Source: a bacterium (GTDB lineage Bacteria; Vulcanimicrobiota; Xenobia; Xenobiales; Xenobiaceae). Taken from it: a stretch of DNA of 38,877 nt. Positions 15,786 through 23,617 of this stretch are shown here, one piece after another (position 1 is the first letter of the stretch; every line of letters starts with the position of its first letter). The stretch is taken from NCBI GenBank assembly GCA_030535355.1, contig JAUNIO010000025.1, forward strand, positions 1-38,877, given 5' to 3'. A program made the position numbers and the translations under genes. A model generated the notes under the pieces. That model had not been told where the DNA came from. It saw nothing but the letters and a program-made list of their open reading frames with translations, and did not search any database.

Positions 15786-17120
15786 ATGTCTGTCATTAAA
15801 AATGCCAAGATCGTCAATCCCTGGGGCATTCAGCAAGCCGACATTCTCGTTAAAGAAGGCCGTATCACCGCTATAGGAGATAACCTCGGCCCTGGCGATG
15901 GCGAGACGATCGATGCCAGAGGACAGCTGGTCACTCCCGGCGGTGTGGATGCACATGTCCACCTGCAATACCATGTTTGCGGCTGCGATACAAGCGATGA
16001 CTTCGCCAGCGGTATGGCAGCCGCTGCTCAGGGCGGAACGACAACTGTTATCGATTTCGTCGAAGCCCGCCCTGAGGAACCTCTCTTAGCAGCCTTAGAG
16101 CGCCGTCGCTCGCAGGCTGCGGCCTCAGCTCCGATAGATTATGCCCTGCACATGTCCATTTTGCCTGACGACATGGACAAACTGGAGCAAATTCCCGAAG
16201 TTGTGCAAGCGGGCTGTCCCACATTTAAGCATTATATGGCTTACGGCTTTGCCCTCGATGACGGTCAGCTATACAGTTCATTTAAAGCCATAGCTCAGGC
16301 TGGCGGTTTAGCGCTGGTACACGCAGAGAATTGGGACATTATTCGCCAGCTGGTTTCTGAACTGGCCGAAGCAGGCCATACCCAAGCGCTCTACCACATG
16401 CACAGCCGTCCCGCGTTTTTGGAGGGACAGGCGGTCGCCCGCGCCCTCGATGCTGCGCAGCTGGCGCACTGTCCCGCCTATATATGCCATATGACCTGTG
16501 AGGAAGATGTTACTGCCCTGCAGCAAGCCAGAGCTAGAGGGCAGCAGGCCTGGGGCGAAACCTGCACTCATTATTGCTGGCTCAACAGTGAGGACTTGCA
16601 GCGCTTAGGATTTTTAGCGATATGCTCACCTCCTCTGCGTACCGAGGAGCAGCGTCAGTCCATAGCGCGAGCGGTATGTCAAGGGTTGCTGCACACGGTT
16701 TCTACCGACCACTGCCCCTTTAGCAAAGCAGAAAAATTCGCCGCTCGGTCTTTTAATGCCGCCCCAGGCGGCCTAACAGGCATCGAAGGGCGCATGATGC
16801 TGATGCATGATTTGCCCGGCCTTTCTTTAGAGCGCTGGGTAGAAGTATGCTGCACAGCGCCAGCGAGAATTATGGGCCTTCAGCGCAAAGGTGTTATCGC
16901 CCCCGGCTACGATGCCGATTTAGTAATTTGGCAAGAGAGAAAGCATACCTTAACTGCCGCAGCGCTGCATGAGCGCGCCGATTGGTCGCCGTATGAAGGC
17001 CTAGAAGTGTCAATACAGCCAGCGACTGTGATGTGCCGTGGACAAATTCTTATGAACCAGGACAAATGGCTGGGTCAAGCGGGCTACGGTCAATTCATCA
17101 AAAGAGAATTCCTGGCTTAG
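15786..17120 (+). CDS. Dihydropyrimidinase / D-hydantoinase family amidohydrolase
   Basis: A cyclic amidohydrolase that opens dihydropyrimidine, hydantoin or similar rings in the cytoplasm. Length 444 aa is near the family norm (about 450-470). Binuclear metal ligands: His57 and His59 in DAHVHL, the carboxylated Lys148 in TFKHYMAYG, His179 in HAEN, His235 in ICHMTC and Asp308 in STDHCPF. The start MSVIKNAKIVNPWG and the metal-site spacing favour dihydropyrimidinase/hydantoinase over dihydroorotase or allantoinase, but these are close. ATG 15786 has ATAGGAG upstream. It follows aspS by 31 bp. The convergent neighbour is pyridoxal kinase. With upp and tdk in the same window it may take part in pyrimidine breakdown, but no dihydropyrimidine dehydrogenase gene lies here. 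Confidence 0.9.
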   Translation: MSVIKNAKIVNPWGIQQADILVKEGRITAIGDNLGPGDGETIDARGQLVTPGGVDAHVHLQYHVCGCDTSDDFASGMAAAAQGGTTTVIDFVEARPEEPLLAALERRRSQAAASAPIDYALHMSILPDDMDKLEQIPEVVQAGCPTFKHYMAYGFALDDGQLYSSFKAIAQAGGLALVHAENWDIIRQLVSELAEAGHTQALYHMHSRPAFLEGQAVARALDAAQLAHCPAYICHMTCEEDVTALQQARARGQQAWGETCTHYCWLNSEDLQRLGFLAICSPPLRTEEQRQSIARAVCQGLLHTVSTDHCPFSKAEKFAARSFNAAPGGLTGIEGRMMLMHDLPGLSLERWVEVCCTAPARIMGLQRKGVIAPGYDADLVIWQERKHTLTAAALHERADWSPYEGLEVSIQPATVMCRGQILMNQDKWLGQAGYGQFIKREFLA

Positions 17121-17149
17121 GAATGATAGCTTCCCGCAAACATCAGCAA

Positions 17150-17186
17150 TATTCCAGCGCTTCATGATTTATAGCTAAATGGAATA
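17150..17186. terminator. Weak inverted repeat between convergent genes
   Basis: TATTCCA (17150-17156) and TGGAATA (17180-17186) form a 7-bp stem with a long loop, directly between the convergent stops of the dihydropyrimidinase-like gene and pdxK. No T-run follows either way, so this is only a weak candidate. Confidence 0.25.
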
Positions 17187-17187
17187 A

Positions 17188-18021
17188 TTAGTCCGCTAAT
17201 TCCCGTCCCAATTCCGCCAGCAAGGGTTCAAATTTGACTCCATACCAGTGATTGGCATCGCCGATAGTATTTTCAATGCAGCGCACCGTAAAATCAGCAG
17301 CGAGGCGAGCTGCCTCCACGACAGAACGCCCTTTCAGCATTGCCCCTACACAGACCGAAGCGTAAACATCCCCGGTGCCATGGCAGGATTTAGGAATGCG
17401 TTTGTGTTCATAATACGTCATTTTTCCAGATTCGCTGACCAAAACGCCCAGTTTATCGGGATGATAGCTGACTCCGGTCAGCACTACGGTGCGCGTACCC
17501 AGTTGGGTCAATTTAGCGATTAATTCCTCGATATACGCTTGGTCATATTCTTCGCGATAGTCCATGCCCGTCAGGAAACAGGCTTCGGTAATATTGGGGA
17601 GGATTATGTCGGCCTGAGCGCAGAGTTCGCTCATCTTGGCCACGTACGGCATATCGAAAGCGGGATAGAGCTTGCCGAAATCAGCCATAGCCGGATCGAC
17701 GATTTTGGGAGCTCCGGAGTTGCCCAGAGTCTTCATGATGTCGCTAACGTAATCGATCTGCTTGGTACTGCCCAAATAGCCAGTATAAAAGGCGTCGAAG
17801 CGAATATTCTCCTTCTGCCAATGGGCTTTAATGGCTGGCATATCGTCGGTTAAGTCGCGCACGGTGAAGCCGCTGAACCCTGCGGTATGCGTAGAGAGCA
17901 CTGCAGAGGGCAGGATAACAGTTTCCAAACCGCAGGCTGAGAGAATGGGCAGTGCTACGGTCAGGGAACACTGACCTACACAGGAGATGTCCTGAATGGT
18001 CAAAACGCGGCGATAAGGCAT
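17188..18021 (-). CDS. Pyridoxal kinase (PdxK/PdxY type)
   Basis: Phosphorylates pyridoxal and related B6 vitamers with ATP in the salvage pathway. The 277-aa protein is a ribokinase-fold member. The substrate-binding start is DISCVGQCSLTVALPILSACG (11-31), followed by PSAVLSTHTAGF (38-49), the inter-lobe YTGYLGS segment (79-85), and the C-terminal catalytic GTGD (215-218) with Asp218 as base. The Cys213 before GTGD is as in the family. Everything needed for activity is present. ATG 18021. It is transcribed toward the dihydropyrimidinase-like gene. Hydroxymethylpyrimidine kinase (ThiD) is the main alternative, but the N-terminus and overall layout favour PdxK/PdxY. Confidence 0.9.
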   Translation of the reverse strand: MPYRRVLTIQDISCVGQCSLTVALPILSACGLETVILPSAVLSTHTAGFSGFTVRDLTDDMPAIKAHWQKENIRFDAFYTGYLGSTKQIDYVSDIMKTLGNSGAPKIVDPAMADFGKLYPAFDMPYVAKMSELCAQADIILPNITEACFLTGMDYREEYDQAYIEELIAKLTQLGTRTVVLTGVSYHPDKLGVLVSESGKMTYYEHKRIPKSCHGTGDVYASVCVGAMLKGRSVVEAARLAADFTVRCIENTIGDANHWYGVKFEPLLAELGRELAD

Positions 18022-18047
18022 AATCTAACACCAGTCCTAAAAAAGTG

Positions 18048-18075
18048 AGAGCTGCCTCTAAAAAGGGACAGCTCT
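18048..18075 (-). terminator. Rho-independent terminator of the PilX-like gene at 18142
   Basis: On the minus strand AGAGCTG pairs with CAGCTCT, extended inward by CCCT/AGAGG-type pairing around a T-rich loop, and a run of T follows (A-run at 18039-18044 plus). It lies 67 bp after the stop. Confidence 0.75.
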
Positions 18076-18141
18076 ATACGCAGCATATACAGGCGTATAG
18101 AAACAGGAAGTTATACTATACGCCGCCTGCAGTTCCTGCTT

Positions 18142-20571
18142 TTACCAGCAGTTCCACATGGTGCGGCTCAGCTTGCAGTAATTGGGCATTAAGCGCTGCA
18201 GGTACATCTCGTTGTAGGTGAGGTCGGCATGACTGCAGCTGATATCGATATTGCCTTCCTCAGCGCGAACAGCTCCATTGACGATTAATTTAAACTTATT
18301 GCCAAGATTGGCTTTAAAATTGCCCTTGGCATAAATGACGCCGTTAATCACCGTATCGCCATAGACAACAGAGCCATACGCAGTTTTTAGGTCCTGCAAA
18401 TACTCATTATCACCGTTGTACGAATAATACGGGACAGGTATTACTCCACCACGAACGACCATCGGATTGTGAGGAGGGTTCCAAAAAAATACCACTCCTG
18501 TATCTTCAACAGGATTGCCTTCCCAAGTGTTAAGATACATTTCGATCTTAGGCGTACACTTAGACTCATCATCCGGATCATTGAATCTGAACTCTATCAG
18601 ATAATAAGTCGGCATACCCTCACAATGCTCATCTGGATAAGGAAGACGTTCTTTGAGAGTTACATTAATATCTTTGATATAAATACCAGAATTATTAAAA
18701 TAATTTATAACACATTGTTTTTTATCATCAGCATTAGTTAAATCAGTATATAAACTTTTACTGTCAGGTGTAAAATTCGTAGCAAAAAAATCACTAGGAT
18801 TTGTTGGCTCTGTTGTTCTCCTTGCCGGGGCAGTATAATTTTGCCCCCATTCTGTAGTATCTTTTTTTAAGATAGTATCAAAGCCGTTGATAATAACATC
18901 TTTTTCGCTATATACGGCCACAGAACCGCTGGAACTGTCAATTATGCTCGACCCCACTAACGACACATTGTCTTTAGCTACTATAGCTCCCGCTCCCAGC
19001 ACTGAACTCAATAGAGTGATTTTTCCGTCACCCATCAGTACGGCATCCTGATCTTTACTATCTTCATTCTCATTTTTATAGGCACCAAAGATAACTTTTG
19101 GGGCAGTTTCACTGATATGATCGAGATTGCTGCATACTACAATATCTCCATCACAATACAATTCACCGCTTAACTTCAAAACAGGACTGATTATATTGCC
19201 GTCTTCATCGGTTTCGAAAGCGATTTTTCCCTCCGGTCCAACATTGATAAACTCGGAATCGCCTTCATTAACTTTAGAGGCTTTTACTACCTTATATTGT
19301 GCGCTGGGATCGGGAGCAGGAACTTTTAATGTACTTCCATAAGCATCTGTATATGTGTTTTCACTAGAAGGCATTGTATTATAATAGTGTAACTCATAAT
19401 ATGTTTTGCCCTGTTTAGTTACGGTATCCCATTGATAAAAGCCAGCTAACAATTTACAGCTGCTCTTATTCTCATCGCTAACCTGAGCTACATCATCCCA
19501 AGTGATCTTCTCAATAGTACCGGTCCCCGATTCAGCGGTTGGTTTGTCGCCAGGCGCGACATGCAGAGTATTAATATCGATGGGGTTAGGACTCAGCAAC
19601 TTACCGTGATATGTCTGCAATTCTCCGACATTAGATAAGTCCATCGTTCCGTTACTGCATAATTGTCCAGGACCATTCTTTTTATCCTTTTTTTCTGCCA
19701 GCGCAGCAAACAAGGTTTGCTTTCCATCCTCATATCCTGTAGAGCGCACGTATAAATTATTGTTTATAGTCATATTTAGACCGCCATTGGCGAACACTGC
19801 GCTGCCATTAAAGACTGGTGGATTAAACGAATAATACGTCTCCACATACCGCCTGGCCACAGGGTTAGAGCTAATAGCCGCTTTGACTTGTTCAGGCTTA
19901 GTACAGTCGCGCAGACCCTTGCCTGCCAGACCTTCAGCTACGATATAAACGCGCTGCGGGGGAACGTAGTTGGCAAAATCTCTAGTCACGTCACTGGACT
20001 CATCGCTGCCAAAATATTCCCAATTATAAGTTTTGTCAGAGGAAATGCCAATCCCATCATTATTGGCTCTATAGACCTTCGCCGCTTCGGAACGCGACAA
20101 ATTGTTGACGCTGACATAGGGCATATTGATCTTTATAGTTTTAGGGATAATCGCGTTTCCCGTAGCATCTGCAAAAATATTGCAGGGTATTTTCTCGGTG
20201 TCTATACCGTCTTTTTCAAAATTGAATTTAATGCGAAATGCTGAAATATGGCCGCCGCTGTCCTTTAGAAGGCCCACCACATTACCATTGTCTTCTTGGA
20301 CAATTATAGGAGAATTTTCTGCCCCGCATCCTGCGCCGTCGCCGCGCCAAGATTTGTTGGACTGCAGCTGGGTCACCGCATAATCGACACCGGACTGGGC
20401 AGCCTGAAGAGCAGCTTCCTGATCGTAGAAAGAAGAAGTTGTATATAATCCAGTGCCAGAAGTATTCAGGAGTACAGTTACCATCATAAAGGTCAGGCAA
20501 ATGGCCATCATCGTCATAATAAGCACCGCGCCGCGTTTATATAAGTTACCAATTCTACTAGCACTAAACAT
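18142..20571 (-). CDS. Large PilX-like pilin paralogue 1, C-terminal MWNCW
   Basis: An 809-aa protein, probably exported and anchored like a minor type IV pilin. A short basic lead (1-13) and Gly14 precede a hydrophobic segment (about 15-37), then QEAALQAAQSGVDYAV, which resembles the PilX N-terminal family. The Glu5 of major pilins is absent. Conserved with both paralogues: VVGLL, FRIKFN, VEGL-GKGLRDC, RRYVETYYSF, a beta-helix-like stretch of repeated short hydrophobic strands (about 520-600), VINGVIYAK-NF, and the C-terminus TMWNCW. Function is unknown; a surface fibre, adhesin or pilus tip role is inferred. ATG 20571 has GGGGAGG 8 nt upstream. A terminator follows. No pilus motor or peptidase gene is in the window. 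Confidence 0.75.
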   Translation of the reverse strand: MFSASRIGNLYKRGAVLIMTMMAICLTFMMVTVLLNTSGTGLYTTSSFYDQEAALQAAQSGVDYAVTQLQSNKSWRGDGAGCGAENSPIIVQEDNGNVVGLLKDSGGHISAFRIKFNFEKDGIDTEKIPCNIFADATGNAIIPKTIKINMPYVSVNNLSRSEAAKVYRANNDGIGISSDKTYNWEYFGSDESSDVTRDFANYVPPQRVYIVAEGLAGKGLRDCTKPEQVKAAISSNPVARRYVETYYSFNPPVFNGSAVFANGGLNMTINNNLYVRSTGYEDGKQTLFAALAEKKDKKNGPGQLCSNGTMDLSNVGELQTYHGKLLSPNPIDINTLHVAPGDKPTAESGTGTIEKITWDDVAQVSDENKSSCKLLAGFYQWDTVTKQGKTYYELHYYNTMPSSENTYTDAYGSTLKVPAPDPSAQYKVVKASKVNEGDSEFINVGPEGKIAFETDEDGNIISPVLKLSGELYCDGDIVVCSNLDHISETAPKVIFGAYKNENEDSKDQDAVLMGDGKITLLSSVLGAGAIVAKDNVSLVGSSIIDSSSGSVAVYSEKDVIINGFDTILKKDTTEWGQNYTAPARRTTEPTNPSDFFATNFTPDSKSLYTDLTNADDKKQCVINYFNNSGIYIKDINVTLKERLPYPDEHCEGMPTYYLIEFRFNDPDDESKCTPKIEMYLNTWEGNPVEDTGVVFFWNPPHNPMVVRGGVIPVPYYSYNGDNEYLQDLKTAYGSVVYGDTVINGVIYAKGNFKANLGNKFKLIVNGAVRAEEGNIDISCSHADLTYNEMYLQRLMPNYCKLSRTMWNCW

Positions 20572-20721
20572 TGCGCAACCTCCCCTTTATCACTCGCTTC
20601 TCTATTAGCTTCCTTCTGTGTATATTAACATTTATATAACTTATTGTACCATATAATGCAAAAGCAAGCAATCAAACTTACACCTGGCTAAATCATAGGC
20701 GTGGATAAAGGGAGAGGCATG

Positions 20722-20778
20722 AAAAAGCCGTACCTTTAGCTTCAGTCTGCTCGAAAGAAGCAATAAGCACGGCTTTTC
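20722..20778 (-). terminator. Rho-independent terminator behind the PilX-like pseudogene
   Basis: AAAAGCCGTGC and GTACGGCTTTTT pair across a 30-nt arm-and-loop region, with the T-run at the minus-strand 3' side. It lies 22 bp after the last stop of the broken gene. Confidence 0.75.
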
Positions 20779-20800
20779 TTAATTGAGATTTATAGCGAAC

Positions 20801-23509
20801 TTACCAGCAGTTCCACATTATACATGACATGCTGCCATGCTGCGGCAACAATTTAGCTAAGCAGCTCTCATCATAGGTTAAGTCAATGGCACTGCAGTTG
20901 AGATTAATTGTACCATTTTCAGCGCGGATAGCTCCTTTAACGATCAGCTTATACTTACCATCCAAATCGGCGGTAAAGTTCTGCTTGGCATAAATTACCC
21001 CATTAATTACCTGATCACCATAACAGAGACCATCAAACTTTTTGGCATAGTCTTTATAGTCCTCCGATTTAGAGACACCTGAATCCTCTTCATCATCGTC
21101 GTCATCGTCGTCTGGCGTAGGTGTTGGACACGGTTCAGCGTCTGGGTTGATGACGGAATCTGCTGGAGCAATTAGCTCATTGATTATTTCACTGCCAGCT
21201 TTAATCACGCCATAACATTCATTTCCAGTTTCACGATTCTTAAACACCAAATCAATAGTATAGGAAGTACTGGTCGCATCTCCTCCGTCAGCTTTGATAA
21301 ATTTAAAATCAAAACTATAGCCCTAGCGTGGATCATCGGGGGGAAATTTTGTACAGTTCATGATTTCAACCCGAACATTTTTACTCGTAAAGTAAAGCTT
21401 GCCTAAATTCTTGAACTTATCCAAATTGATATTGCCATCATCGCCCCACGATCTACGAAGAACTTCATTCCATAAAGTGCCATATGATATATCGCTAAGA
21501 ATCTTCTCGCCATCACCGGTCATTTCACCTCCAGCGACATTGGATACATCAACATTCGCATCTAAAGCATTACCATCGGGATCAGTATCCGTAGCCATGG
21601 ACAATGAACCCAAACTCACGTTGTTAGCATAGACCGCTAAACCATCGCTGCCGCTGTTTAGCACGCTTTCTCCGACCATAAAGACATCGTGCTCTTTAGC
21701 GACAACAGCACCGCTACCCTTGACCGAAGACAAAAGTGTAATATTGCCCTCAGCCATCAGCACGCCATCTTCGGTTTTGTCGTGCATAAGCCAGCCAGCA
21801 GAATTTTTAGGGGTGTATTGCCCAATGTCCACAACTGGACAGGTATTTTTCACTTCTGCGGCATCAGTACTAATAGTTAAAGCACCGCTGCAGTGCAGCT
21901 TACCGCGCAGATAAAGGACAGGCTTGACTATTTCCCCCTTATTGTTAGTACAAAAGCCTATCTTGCCGCTGGGAGCACCGCTAGACATCGTAACTTTTTC
22001 ATGCTGCACAGTTTCGCCATTCTCATGCTTAACAGTTACAAAGTTATCTGCGGCATTTTTAGACAGCTCCGCTACCACTATCTGATATTTATTCTTGTTA
22101 GCAGCGCTGGGAGCAGGACGACCGGCATCGTCTTTATTGTTGCCGTTATCATCCGGGTAATAACGCAACTCATATTTTTTATCTTTATCTTGTTTATTCT
22201 TTGTAGCCTCGGTAACATGCCATTGATATAGCCCTGCTTTCAACTCGCCGTCACTTGCCGAAGCAGAAGCCACATTGCTCTCAGAAGCCTTTTCTGCTGA
22301 ATCAGTACTCTTCTCATAGGGCGGAGTTTTAAACGTTACCTTTTTATACTTATCGTATTTTCTATACTTCCAGCCTCTAAAACGCTCATAAGTGTATTCA
22401 TTAGTATCAGCTTTATAAGAAGGCGCAACTGGGCTGTATATTTTGCCTTCATAAGTATTTAGGATACCATTGATTGAAACACCCTTATTGCTGCCCAGAG
22501 AACCGGAAGCTGGAATTGGATAAACAGACGACTGGTATCCCAACGACTTGACAAACATCTTGTCACCCACCGTCGCGCTCAGCAAATCTTCGGAATATGC
22601 CGCATATCCTTTAAGCACCTTAGCAGCATTAAAACTATAATATGTTTCCACATAACGGCGCGTTACATATCCTTTTTGCAACGCGTTGTTTACGTCTTCA
22701 GGTTCAATGCAATCGCGCAGTCCTTTACCAGCCAGCCCCTCGACAATAAGGCACAAACGCTCAGGAGGAACGTGATTGGCATAAGACCTCATCTGCTCAT
22801 CTGTTCCATTAAGTTCTAAGTTAGGAGTACTATCCGCAATGCCCTTTCCATCATCCTTGGCACGTCATCCTTGGCACGGTAAGCCAAAGCTTCTACCTTA
22901 TTGTTCAAATTATTTATGCTGACATAAGGCATAGCGATAGACACCGACGGTTCAGGCTCGTCACCATCTTCAGCAAAGCGACTGCAGGGCGTATTCTTTT
23001 TAACCTCATCACTGGTATCTTCGTAATTAAACTTTATGCGAAATGCCGCCTTACTGCCAGATTTTCCAGTAATCAAACCGATTACATTGCCATAGCTTTC
23101 CAAAATGACTTCTAACAGCTTTATTATATGTATCACCGCTATTAGATTCGTAATTAAATTTAATGCGAAAAGCCGAAATAGAATTATTGCTGCCTTTTAA
23201 CACGCCGACAACATTTCCGTTGCCTTATTCCACTACAAATGGCTGTTCCCAGCTTCCATAAACTTTATTAAAATCCCCACGCCAATCCGGATTTTCGTGA
23301 AGCCTGCCAACTGCATAGTCCAGCCCCGACTGAGCAGCCATAAACGCCGCCTCGCGATCATATATAGAGGACGAATCTCTTAAGCCTATACCCGAAGTCT
23401 GAATAAGGGCGTAAATCATCATAAACGCCAGACAGATTGCCATCATGGTCATGATGAGCACCGCTGCCCGATTGTTTTTCCTCACGGAACACGGAGCCGG
23501 AATATACAT
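20801..23509 (-). pseudogene. Large PilX-like pilin paralogue 2, broken and chimeric
   Basis: It clearly descends from the same family as 18142-20571 and 23618-26062: same hydrophobic start (AAVLIMTMMAICLAFMMIYA), same AAQSGLDYAV, VEGLAGKGLRDC and C-terminal MWNCW. Four lesions are visible in the reading order. (1) An in-frame TAA at 23225-23227, after FVVE. (2) Near 23095-23125 the frame changes, and the ~45-residue GNVVG...FRIKFNYE segment occurs twice in differing versions, as if two paralogues had recombined. (3) A perfect 14-bp tandem duplication TCATCCTTGGCACG at 22851-22864 and 22865-22878 shifts the frame; removing one unit restores the protein. (4) An in-frame TAG at 21323-21325. The rest of the reading frame is intact, so decay is recent or the locus is a donor for conversion. 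Intact pieces run 23225-23509, 22816-23136, 21323-22792 and 20801-21322. Confidence 0.85.
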
Positions 23510-23556
23510 GCGTTTAAGAATCCTTTATGTGGTAATTTTTATAAGCAATAATAGTA

Positions 23557-23593
23557 CAATCCGGTCATAATAACAATATATTATGCCGGATTG
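23557..23593. terminator. Hairpin between PilX-like paralogue 3 and the pseudogene
   Basis: A long stem CAATCCGG...CCGGATTG with an extended ATAAT/ATTAT inner part (one mismatch) around an AT loop. It lies 25 bp after the stop of the paralogue at 23618. No clear T-run follows, so it is a terminator-like or mRNA-stabilising hairpin. Confidence 0.55.
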
Positions 23594-23617
23594 CAGCTTA
23601 AAATTTATGTTACTTAT

